From: Fen-1038 sp042408355
Lineage (GTDB): Bacteria; Chloroflexota; Anaerolineae; Anaerolineales; Villigracilaceae
Assembly (NCBI GenBank): GCA_042408355.1
Contig: JBHORD010000099.1
Span: 1-38,218 of the forward strand
Direction: 5' to 3'
Length of the DNA: 38,218 nucleotides
Part shown: positions 31,388 through 38,218 of the stretch, in pieces
How the letters are laid out: every line of letters begins with the position of its first letter
How positions within the stretch are numbered: the first letter of the stretch is position 1
The notes under the pieces: model-generated
What the model was told of the DNA's origin: nothing
The model's input: only the letters and a program-made list of their open reading frames with translations
Databases searched by the model: none
Position numbers and translations under genes: made by a program

Positions 31388-33175
31388 ATGTGCGGTATCT
31401 TTGGATACGTTACAAGTAAAGAAGAAAACCTGGGTCCCATTCTCATCGAAGCCGCCAAGCGCCTCACCTATCGCGGCTACGACTCGGTCGGCGCGGCGAC
31501 GCTCAACAATGGAAAGATTGACTTGCGAAAAGACGTCGGCAAAGTGGAAGAGGTGGCGGCAAAATACAACTTTGCCGAGATGCGCGGCTCACGCGGCATC
31601 ACCCAATTGCGCTGGGCAACGTTCGGCGAACCGTCGCAAATCAACGCCCAGCCGCACATTGACTCGGACGGCGATCTGGTCGGCGCGCACAACGGCAATG
31701 TGGTGAATAACGTCGAGTTGCGCCAGCAATTCATGGAAGAGGGCATGACCGTCCGCTCGCAAAATGACGGCGAGACGTGTGTCCACGGCGTCGAACGTTA
31801 TCTCAATCGCGGTTACGAATTCATTGATGCAATCCGCCTGGCTTACGGTGATCTGCAGGGCGATTACGCCTTTGTCATTGGACGCGCAAGTGATGACAAG
31901 TTATATGCCTTCAAAAAAGGTTCAGGCATGGTGGTGGGAATCGGCGAGGGCTTCACTTGTGTTTCGTCCGACTTACCTTCGATTTTGCCTTTGACACGCA
32001 AGATCATTCGCCCGCAGGATGGCGAGATCGTCACGCTGTGGGCTGACCGCGTCGAGGTGCGATCCGTCAAAGACGGCAGGGTGATCGAGCGCAAACCTGA
32101 GTTTGTCACCGAGTCCATGGACGCGGTGCAAAAGGGCGGCTATCCACATTTCATGTTGAAAGAAATCCACGAGCAGCCGCAGGTGGCGCGCGAACTTTTG
32201 CATCTGCTGGATGGAAGTCCCGAAGTGGAAAGCCTGGTCGAGAAAATGAAGAAAGCGCGGCATTTATATTTCGTCGCCTGCGGCACGAGTTATCACGCCG
32301 CGCTGATCGGCTCGGTCTATTTCGCGCAGATCGCGGGGCGGCCGGCCATCCCGGCGCTTGCGCCGCAGTTCATCGCGCAATATGCGCCGGCGGTCGGATA
32401 TGAAGATGCAGGCGTATTCGTCAGTCAATCGGGCGAGACGAAGGATGTATTGAACGCATTGGAATCTGCAGAAAAGCGCGGCATGGCATCATACGGACTC
32501 GCCAACGTCATCGGCTCGACGCTGACGAAGGCCACTTCGTTCTGCCTGCCCTTGTGCTGCGGTTACGAAATCAGCGTCCCCGCCACGAAGACTTTTACCA
32601 ACCAGGTCATCACGTTTTTGTATCTCGCCTATCGCATGGCTGGACGCGACACGCGCGAACTGGAGAAAATCCCTGAACTGATGGAAGCCACGATGGACGC
32701 GACAAGCTCGCAAGTTGAGGCCATTGCAAAAGATATCAATCAATGGAATGACATGTATTGTCTCGGCTACGGCGCGACATACCCCATTGCTCTGGAGGGC
32801 GCGTTGAAGTTGAAGGAGATCACCTACGCTCATTGCGAAGGAATGCTTTCCACCGAATTCAAACACGGACCGCTTTCGGCGGTGAGCAAAGGGTATCCGA
32901 TTATTTTCGTCGCGGGACCGGACGATGTGCCGCTCATCATCAGCGGCGTCAACGAAGTCAAGGTGCGCGGCGCGCGGACGATTGTCATCGCCGAAGATGA
33001 TCCGCGCCTGCGATCCAACGCGGATGATGTGATCCCGCTTCCGAAGTCGGACGCGAATATCAGTCCGCTGTTGGGAGTTCTGCCGTTACAAATGCTTGCG
33101 TATCACATGAGCGTGATGCGCGGCTTCGATCCGGATTTTCCGAGAAATTTATCCAAGACATTGACCGTGGATTAG
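31388..33175 (+). CDS. glmS: Glutamine-fructose-6-phosphate aminotransferase (isomerising)
   Basis: 595 residues, normal GlmS length. It makes glucosamine-6-phosphate, first step of UDP-GlcNAc and peptidoglycan synthesis. The glutaminase nucleophile is Cys2 after Met removal (MCGIFGYV). LTYRGYDSVG and the ATHG-equivalent RWATFGEPS follow. Two SIS sugar-isomerase domains come next, with FVACGTSYHAA and SQSGETKDVL in the first, and VPATKTFTNQ, CEGMLSTEFKHGP in the second. The C-terminal loop ends in NLSKTLTVD. The longer frame starting at 31256 lies in a repeat; ATG 31388 has GAGGAG 10 bases upstream. No glmS ribozyme is seen. Confidence 0.96.
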   Translation: MCGIFGYVTSKEENLGPILIEAAKRLTYRGYDSVGAATLNNGKIDLRKDVGKVEEVAAKYNFAEMRGSRGITQLRWATFGEPSQINAQPHIDSDGDLVGAHNGNVVNNVELRQQFMEEGMTVRSQNDGETCVHGVERYLNRGYEFIDAIRLAYGDLQGDYAFVIGRASDDKLYAFKKGSGMVVGIGEGFTCVSSDLPSILPLTRKIIRPQDGEIVTLWADRVEVRSVKDGRVIERKPEFVTESMDAVQKGGYPHFMLKEIHEQPQVARELLHLLDGSPEVESLVEKMKKARHLYFVACGTSYHAALIGSVYFAQIAGRPAIPALAPQFIAQYAPAVGYEDAGVFVSQSGETKDVLNALESAEKRGMASYGLANVIGSTLTKATSFCLPLCCGYEISVPATKTFTNQVITFLYLAYRMAGRDTRELEKIPELMEATMDATSSQVEAIAKDINQWNDMYCLGYGATYPIALEGALKLKEITYAHCEGMLSTEFKHGPLSAVSKGYPIIFVAGPDDVPLIISGVNEVKVRGARTIVIAEDDPRLRSNADDVIPLPKSDANISPLLGVLPLQMLAYHMSVMRGFDPDFPRNLSKTLTVD

Positions 33176-33268
33176 GAAATGCGCCCCCGCTAAACGCGGT
33201 CGCATTCGACATCTCATCGGCCGGCAGTAAATCCGAATCTTAACCGATGTTGCGCGCCTTTACGCCGT

Positions 33269-33304
33269 CCCCTCTCTCACGGGAGAGGGGCGAAAGGGTA
33301 AGGG
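33269..33304. repeat. CCCCTC...GAGGGG palindromic repeat, copy 3
   Basis: CCCCTCTC (33269-33276) and GAGAGGGG (33283-33290) form a hairpin after the glmS stop. A GGGTAAGGG tail follows. It might act as an RNA 3'-end, but no T run follows. Confidence 0.7.
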
Positions 33305-33396
33305 AAAGAAACTGCGCAAGGTGAGGCTTCAAAAAACCTCCCCAAAATAGAGTAGTATGATGCACTGTTGGATATAGGACCCTCAACGTTCTGCCT

Positions 33397-35196
33397 ATGA
33401 AATATTTATTCCGTCTTCGACGTTTTATGCGCCCCTATTTATGGCAAATCGGCGCCAATTTGCTGGTCCTGCTGATTGCCACCGGCCTGGGGCTGATCGT
33501 CCCATTGATTTTGCAAAACGTGATTGACGATGGACTCTCGCGCGGCAACATCGGCTATATTGGCCGCGCCGCGTTGATGCTGTTCGGGCTGGGCCTGGTC
33601 ACCGCCGCGCTCAATCTGGCCCAACAATATCTTTCCGCATGGACGGCGGCGCGCATCGGTTACGATATTCGCAATTCCCTGTATAACCGGATTCAATACC
33701 TGCCCTTTACCTATCACGATCACGCCCAGAGCGGACAACTCATCTCGCGCTGTATCGAGGATGTACGCTCCATTCAAAACTTCACGGGCGACAACATCAT
33801 CCAATTGGTCCAATTGTTGTTCATGTCCGTCGGCGTGATCGCGGTGCTGGTGTCGTTGAATCCCACGCTTGCGGTCATTTCGCTCCTGCCGCTCATCCCG
33901 ATGGTCATGATGACGACCGACTTTGGCAACCGCATTACCAAGCTCTTTTATAACGTGGACCTCACGCTCGGCACTCTGTCGTCGCGTTTGCAGGAAAATG
34001 TGACCGGCGTTCAAGTTGTACGCGCCTTTGCCCGTGAACCTTACGAGATGGACCGCTTCGATGAGATCAACAAGCAATATTTCGACTCGCGCATCAAAGT
34101 GCTGAGCGAATGGTCGAAGGTCATGCCGACCACAACGTTGCTGATCACGATCGGCACAATTTTGATTCTGTTGTTCGGCGGTCAGATGGTCCTCCAGGGC
34201 AAAATGACGGTCGGTGAAGTTGTGGCGTTCAACGCCTACATGCTGATGCTTTCCGCACCGGTTCAACAAATTGCGTGGCTGGTCAACGGGATGGGTGAAG
34301 CCGAAGCCGGCGCGCAGCGCGTGCTTGAGATTTTGGAACACGAGCCGGAGATTCAGTCGCCGAGGGACGCGGTCAAACTTCCGACTCTGCGCGGCCGCGT
34401 GGAGTTCAAGCATGTCTCGCTTCGCTACGCGGACGAGCAAACAGCCGCGTTAAAAGATATTGATCTCGCCGTCGAGCCGAATCAACTCGTCGCGCTCATC
34501 GGTCAGACCGGCTCCGGCAAGACTTCGCTCATCAATTTGATTCCGCGTTTTTATGATGTGACCGAGGGCGCAGTTCTGATAGACGGCGTGGACGTCCGCT
34601 CGGTGGATCTCGTTTCATTGCGCAAGCAAATCGGCATCGTTCTGCAAACATCGTTGTTGTTCTCCGATACGATCAAAGCCAACATTGCGTATGGACGCCC
34701 GGATGCCAGCGACGAGGAAATCATCGCCGCGGCAAAAGCCGCGCAGGCGCATGAGTTCATCGAAAGTTTCGCAGACGGATATAACACGATGGTCGGCGAG
34801 CGCGGCGTAACGCTCAGCGGCGGACAGCGTCAGCGCGTGGCGATTGCGCGTGCCCTGCTCATGAATCCGCGCATTTTGATTTTGGACGATTCCACTTCAT
34901 CGGTGGACACTCAAACGGAAAAATTGATTCAGCAAGCGCTGGATCGGTTGATGGAAGGCCGCACAACGTTTGTCATCGCACACCGCCTATCCACCGTACG
35001 CCGCGCGGATTTGATTCTGGTGATGGAACATGGACAAATTGTCCAGCGCGGGAAACACAATGAATTGCTGGCTCAAGGCGGATTGTATAAGGAAATTCAC
35101 GATCTGCAATTGAGTCAAAACAGGGCGTTTGAAGACGCCATCGAAGAGGCAGAAAGCGAAGATACGGAAGTCTCTGCCGATCATTCGCTGTCATGA
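33397..35196 (+). CDS. Heterodimeric ABC exporter, subunit 1 (degenerate-site half)
   Basis: 599 residues: a six-helix transmembrane domain (residues 15-310) fused to an ATPase. The ATPase has Walker A GQTGSGKTS (369-377), LSGGQ (473-477), Walker B ILILDD (493-498) and a His switch at H529. D498 replaces the usual catalytic glutamate. This, paired with the changed signature of the next subunit, is the pattern of asymmetric exporters such as TM287/288, where one ATP site is slow. Such exporters move lipids, peptides or drugs outward; the substrate here is unknown. No close ribosome binding site was seen. The partner begins 257 bases downstream. Confidence 0.94.
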   Translation: MKYLFRLRRFMRPYLWQIGANLLVLLIATGLGLIVPLILQNVIDDGLSRGNIGYIGRAALMLFGLGLVTAALNLAQQYLSAWTAARIGYDIRNSLYNRIQYLPFTYHDHAQSGQLISRCIEDVRSIQNFTGDNIIQLVQLLFMSVGVIAVLVSLNPTLAVISLLPLIPMVMMTTDFGNRITKLFYNVDLTLGTLSSRLQENVTGVQVVRAFAREPYEMDRFDEINKQYFDSRIKVLSEWSKVMPTTTLLITIGTILILLFGGQMVLQGKMTVGEVVAFNAYMLMLSAPVQQIAWLVNGMGEAEAGAQRVLEILEHEPEIQSPRDAVKLPTLRGRVEFKHVSLRYADEQTAALKDIDLAVEPNQLVALIGQTGSGKTSLINLIPRFYDVTEGAVLIDGVDVRSVDLVSLRKQIGIVLQTSLLFSDTIKANIAYGRPDASDEEIIAAAKAAQAHEFIESFADGYNTMVGERGVTLSGGQRQRVAIARALLMNPRILILDDSTSSVDTQTEKLIQQALDRLMEGRTTFVIAHRLSTVRRADLILVMEHGQIVQRGKHNELLAQGGLYKEIHDLQLSQNRAFEDAIEEAESEDTEVSADHSLS

Positions 35197-35206
35197 ACAG
35201 CGCGCT

Positions 35207-35247
35207 GACCGAAGGTGCAAAGCTCGGAGAGACTGTGTTCTTCGGTC
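35207..35247. repeat. Inverted repeat GACCGAAG / CTTCGGTC after ABC subunit 1
   Basis: A perfect 8-bp pair (35207-35214 and 35240-35247) with a 25-base loop. There is no T tract, so a terminator role is doubtful. The gap to subunit 2 also holds a copy of the CATTCATGTCG repeat. Confidence 0.55.
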
Positions 35248-35382
35248 TTGAAGTCGAAGCACAGCCTGCAAGAAATTGATATTTATTGAAATCTACCCTT
35301 CGACGGCAGTCTTCGTCTGCACTGCGTTTCGCTCAGACCTCCGCTCAGGACGAATAAATAATTGATATTATGCAGTTTCCCC

Positions 35383-35437
35383 GCAGCGCGACATTCATGT
35401 CGTCCGAAAAAGCGAGAGGCATCTCGCGCTACTGCGT
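35383..35437. repeat. CATTCATGTCG repeat family, copy 3
   Basis: GCAGCGCGACATTCATGTCG is followed by a GAAAAAGCGAGAGGCATCTCGCGCTACTGCG arm (given here in parts). It is the most complete copy. It contributes a false 28-residue N-terminal extension to the next reading frame. Confidence 0.8.
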
Positions 35438-35453
35438 AAGGCGAATAAATAAT

Positions 35454-37250
35454 ATGACTCAAACTATTACTCCCCCTACCTATGTGGTCGAATCCGAAAG
35501 CCAGTACGACAAGGGCTACGATCCCAACGTGGCGCGGCGGTTGTTTGCATACGCCCGGCCATACAGCGGCAAACTCATCCTCGCCATGTTGTTTATGCTT
35601 GGCGCGTCCGCGGCGGCGGTGGCAGGGCCGTACTTCGTCAAGGTTGCCATTGACAGCGGCTTGAGCGCCGGCGATTACAACGCCTTGCGATACACCATCC
35701 TTGCTTATCTTATTGTCGCCGTTCTGCATTGGGTCTTCACGTATTATCGCGTCAATCTCATGGCGTGGGTGGGGCAGGCCGTCATCTATGATCTGAGAAC
35801 AGATTTATTCGATCACTTGCAGGAACTGTCGCTCGGTTTTTACTCGCGCTATTCGGTCGGACGCGTCATCACGCGCGTCATCAACGATGTCGAAGTTCTG
35901 CGCGATTTTCTGACGTGGGCGGTGCTTGCCATCACGCGCGATATCTTCACATTGATCTTGATCATCATCGTGATGCTGAGCATGGATTTCCGCCTCGCGC
36001 TCATCACGTTCAGCGTTCTGCCGTTCATGGCGCTGGCGACAATCATCTTCCGGCGTTATTCGCGCCCGGCCTATCGCAAAGTGCGCGCCGCCATTTCCTG
36101 GGTCAATTCGGTGCTGGCGGAAAACGTCAACGGCGTGCGCGTGGTGCAGGCTTTTTCGCGTCAAAAATACAATTACGAGAATTTTGCAAACTACGTCAAT
36201 CGTTATCACCTCGAGCGTTCAATTTACGCGGCAAAGCTGGCTTCGTTCTTCAGCCCCGTTGTGGATGTGCTGGGCGCAATCGCCACGATGCTGGTCGTTT
36301 GGCTGGGCGGCTCGGCGGTGTTGGGCAATCAGATCACGGCGGGCGTATTGGTCGCGTTTGTTCTGTACATTGGCCGCTTCTTCGACCCGATTCGCGACTT
36401 GAGCCGCCGCTTCGACGCCCTGCAATCCACGATGGCGGGCGGCGAACGAATCCTCGCGCTGCTCGATACGGAGGTCGAAGTGCGGGACGCGAAGAACGCG
36501 CGGGACCTGCCGCCCATCAAAGGCGAAGTCCGATTCGAATCCGTTTCATTCCATTACGCAGACGATCCCGCGCTCGTCCTCGATAACATCAACCTCGATG
36601 TCCGCGCCGGCGAAACGGTCGCGCTGGTGGGCGAGACGGGCGCGGGCAAGACGACCATCGTCAAATTGCTGGGGCGCTTCCATGATCCGACTTCGGGCTG
36701 TGTGCGCGTGGACGGCTTCGATTTGCGGACGGTGACTCAGCGTTCGCTTCGCAGGCAAATGGGCATGGTCCTGCAGGATCCATTTTTGTTCAACGGGACG
36801 GTGAAGGAAAATATTTTGTTCGGACGGTTGAACGCCGGCGATGAAGATGTGATCGCCGCGGCAAAGGCGGTGGGCGCGCATGATTTCATCATGGGCTTGA
36901 AGAATGGTTACGATACATCGGTGGAAGAAGGCGGCGTTTTGCTCAGCGTTGGACAGCGTCAGTTGATTTCGTTTGCGCGCGCCCTGCTGGCCGATCCGCG
37001 CATTTTGATTTTGGACGAGGCCACATCATCGGTGGACGCACAGACGGAACAAATCATTCAACGCGCCCTCGAGACGCTGTTAAAGGAACGCACATCCTTT
37101 GTCATTGCACATCGGTTATCAACAATTACAAAGGCGGATCGAATTGTTGTCGTGGACGGCGGAAGGATCATCGAACAGGGAACGCACGAGGAATTGCTGG
37201 CAAAACAGGGAATGTATTACGAGTTGTATAAGACGGGATTCCAGGAATAA
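35454..37250 (+). CDS. Heterodimeric ABC exporter, subunit 2 (catalytic-site half)
   Basis: 598 residues from ATG 35454. The membrane domain (about 35-325) precedes an ATPase with Walker A GETGAGKT (393-400) and Walker B ILILDE (517-522), with the catalytic E522 kept. The signature is LSVGQ (497-501), not LSGGQ, and falls at the degenerate ATP site built with subunit 1. The longer frame begins at 35370, but those first 28 residues come from an intergenic repeat. The ribosome binding site is weak (AAGG, 13 bases away). The substrate is unknown. The terminator at 37272 follows. Confidence 0.94.
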   Translation: MTQTITPPTYVVESESQYDKGYDPNVARRLFAYARPYSGKLILAMLFMLGASAAAVAGPYFVKVAIDSGLSAGDYNALRYTILAYLIVAVLHWVFTYYRVNLMAWVGQAVIYDLRTDLFDHLQELSLGFYSRYSVGRVITRVINDVEVLRDFLTWAVLAITRDIFTLILIIIVMLSMDFRLALITFSVLPFMALATIIFRRYSRPAYRKVRAAISWVNSVLAENVNGVRVVQAFSRQKYNYENFANYVNRYHLERSIYAAKLASFFSPVVDVLGAIATMLVVWLGGSAVLGNQITAGVLVAFVLYIGRFFDPIRDLSRRFDALQSTMAGGERILALLDTEVEVRDAKNARDLPPIKGEVRFESVSFHYADDPALVLDNINLDVRAGETVALVGETGAGKTTIVKLLGRFHDPTSGCVRVDGFDLRTVTQRSLRRQMGMVLQDPFLFNGTVKENILFGRLNAGDEDVIAAAKAVGAHDFIMGLKNGYDTSVEEGGVLLSVGQRQLISFARALLADPRILILDEATSSVDAQTEQIIQRALETLLKERTSFVIAHRLSTITKADRIVVVDGGRIIEQGTHEELLAKQGMYYELYKTGFQE

Positions 37251-37271
37251 ACATACCCTGCCAGGGTTTTG

Positions 37272-37303
37272 AAAGAGACGGCCAATTGATGACCGTCTCT
37301 TTT
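37272..37303. terminator. Bidirectional terminator between the ABC exporter and hemerythrin genes
   Basis: AAAGAGACGG (37272-37281) and CCGTCTCTTT (37293-37302) pair around an 11-base loop. T-rich sequence follows the stem on both strands, so it can end both convergent transcripts. Confidence 0.8.
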
Positions 37304-37309
37304 CGTTGG

Positions 37310-37822
37310 TTAAATGAGATGTGCGGCGCGTTTGGCATCGGCGGCCGCAGTTTCCATCCTCTCGAACATTTCCCGCGCGGCTTCGGGCGTTAAACGCTGA
37401 TCAAGGATCGGCAGATAAACCTCCTCCTCCTTGGCAAAGTGAACTTTGACAAGCGCATACGCGCCGAACAATACGCGCCGCAGGTCTGTGATTTGCGCCG
37501 GCGCCAGCGGCTTGTCGGTAAGTCCATTTTTCAAGCGGGCCAGTTCTTCGATGTAACGGCCAATCTCCACATGGTCGCGGCTCATTGTCTTTGTCGCATC
37601 GGGACTGCCAAGCGCCTGCTGGACAACCGGATAGAGGGCGGCCTCCTCGGCTTCTGCATGCGGCTTGAGATGATTGGCAAGGAAATCGTACACATCATTC
37701 ACGCCGAGGCGGACGTCAGCGGCTGGCGCCTCGCCGATCGATTCGGCTACTGTGCGGATACGGTCAACGTACGGGAACAATTCTTTGTGCTCATCGCGTA
37801 AGGGTTGGGTCAGGGTGTTCAT
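37310..37822 (-). CDS. Hemerythrin HHE domain protein
   Basis: 170 residues. The four-helix hemerythrin-like domain binds a di-iron centre through His and Glu. Candidate ligands are H12 (RDEHKE), H51 and H55 with nearby Glu (NHLKPHAEAEE), H84 (RDHVE) and H128 with a following EEE (HFAKEEEVYLP). Such proteins bind oxygen, nitric oxide or help repair iron sites. The ATG has a GGAG site. Upstream is an FNR/CRP-type operator at the position of an activated promoter, which suggests induction by low oxygen or nitric oxide. Confidence 0.92.
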   Translation of the reverse strand: MNTLTQPLRDEHKELFPYVDRIRTVAESIGEAPAADVRLGVNDVYDFLANHLKPHAEAEEAALYPVVQQALGSPDATKTMSRDHVEIGRYIEELARLKNGLTDKPLAPAQITDLRRVLFGAYALVKVHFAKEEEVYLPILDQRLTPEAAREMFERMETAAADAKRAAHLI

Positions 37823-37853
37823 TTTTTTACTCCATTTCCTTTCGATAGGCCAT

Positions 37854-37895
37854 AATGTACTCCTTCCCGGTCAAAATTTGTTTGATTTACATCAA
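37854..37895 (-). promoter_or_regulatory. FNR/CRP-type operator and -10 for the hemerythrin gene
   Basis: TTGATTTACATCAA (37882-37895) is a perfect TTGAT-N4-ATCAA palindrome, the consensus of the FNR/Dnr/Nnr group. On the minus strand, TACATT (37854-37859) follows at -10-like position. If RNA starts near 37847, the operator centre is at -41.5, the classical site for direct activation. No normal -35 is visible, as expected for an activator-dependent promoter. Confidence 0.75.
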
Positions 37896-37930
37896 TCAAC
37901 GGCGTTCCACTTCCGCCCTCCCCAAAAATC

Positions 37931-37979
37931 CCTTGTTGGCCGCAGAGAAATCTCCATGCGTCTGCGGCGACACTCAAGG
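37931..37979. repeat. Long imperfect hairpin in the terminal gap
   Basis: GCCGCAGA (37939-37946) pairs with TCTGCGGC (37961-37968), and outer CCTTG (37931-37935) with CAAGG (37975-37979). No T run follows. It could be a leader structure, a small RNA or a repeat. A 57-codon frame (37988-38161) beside it is not credible. The rest of the 338-base gap holds the operator region only. Confidence 0.5.
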
Positions 37980-38160
37980 ACTTGTCCATGATTCAAAAGA
38001 GGGAGTATGATTTGATTTTCGCTACAATCATCAAACCGAAAGGGAAACTGTCATGCCCATTTGTCTTCCCCGCTCGAAAGTCAGGAAGAATGAAGCATGA
38101 AGCCTCGAAGGATAAAAGCGCGCCCGTAACATTCATACGGATGACGGAGGCGTTCCCATA

Positions 38161-38218
38161 ATGGGATTGCTGTTACAAAGTCTGCTCGACCCCAAAGGCG
38201 CAAAATGGGAAAAGGTCG
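38161..38218 (+). CDS. N-terminal start of an unidentified protein (partial)
   Basis: A reading frame begins with ATG 38161 and runs off the window after 19 codons (MGLLLQSLLDPKGAKWEKV). GGAGG at 38146-38150, ten bases upstream, supports the start. Too little is present to assign a function. Confidence 0.55.
   Translation, partial: MGLLLQSLLDPKGAKWEKV

Noticed and set aside
33439..34440. A 333-codon minus-strand frame opposite the first ABC subunit
   Set aside because: The product is a His/Gln/Asp-rich string typical of antisense translation. The ABC protein on the plus strand shows all ATPase motifs.
37988..38161. A 57-codon frame overlapping the last ATG as TAATG
   Set aside because: It has no ribosome binding site, no hydrophobic or domain pattern, and the overlap can arise by chance.

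Overview
The window looks like chromosomal DNA of a Chloroflexota bacterium, probably class Anaerolineae. That placement is an inference from gene content: a TopA with an extra N-terminal zinc ribbon, a DUF1786 protein beside a LigB-type protein, split glycine dehydrogenase subunits and dense intergenic palindromic repeats. No rRNA is present to confirm it. Most genes are ordinary housekeeping genes. No phage, transposase, integrase or CRISPR array was found.

Layout. 1-2.2 kb (+): the end of a membrane protein, tRNA-Leu(UAA), an HD-domain dNTPase (dgt-like), and greA with a terminator. 2.2-9.2 kb (-): rpsP, khpA, rimM, dprA, a mannose-1-phosphate guanylyltransferase, topA, and a two-TM hypothetical with its own promoter. 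9.5-20.7 kb (-): fmt followed by a tightly packed surface-glycan block (GT2, WbqC-like protein, methyltransferase, WecE aminotransferase, RmlB, RmlA, a second GT2, a GT-C-like membrane protein, a histidine phosphatase), then a ketopantoate reductase-like gene. Several of these genes overlap by 1-4 bases, which suggests translational coupling. 20.8-22.0 kb (+): two small membrane proteins (DUF4870 and DUF4013 types). 22.4-23.7 kb: a sulfatase. 23.76-27.5 kb: a promoter, tandem glycine riboswitch and terminator preceding gcvH-gcvPA-gcvPB. 27.6-29.7 kb: a LigB-type dioxygenase-like protein and a DUF1786 protein. 29.7-31.4 kb: a repeat-rich stretch with a thymidylate-kinase-like gene and a DUF5519-like gene. 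31.4-37.3 kb: glmS and the two halves of a heterodimeric ABC exporter. 37.3-37.8 kb (-): a hemerythrin-domain gene with a near-ideal FNR/CRP-type operator. The window ends at the first codons of another gene.

How the genes fit together. RmlA and RmlB make dTDP-4-keto-6-deoxyglucose and WecE aminates it. The expected acetyltransferase (WecD) is absent, and a methyltransferase and a WbqC-like protein sit in its place. Two lipid-phosphate-type GT2 enzymes and a GT-C-like membrane protein could move the sugar onto a lipid carrier and then to an acceptor outside the cell. GlmS and the mannose-1-phosphate guanylyltransferase supply other cell-envelope precursors. The gcv genes provide the H and P proteins of glycine cleavage under glycine control; gcvT and the L-protein gene are not in the window.

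The points most worth checking are the FNR-type hemerythrin promoter, the modified amino-sugar pathway with WbqC, a palindromic repeat inserted in frame in the DUF1786 gene, the 28-bp direct repeats around the kinase-like gene, and the asymmetric ATP sites of the ABC pair. I did not find a clear-cut wholly new system; the amino-sugar block is the best candidate for undescribed biochemistry.
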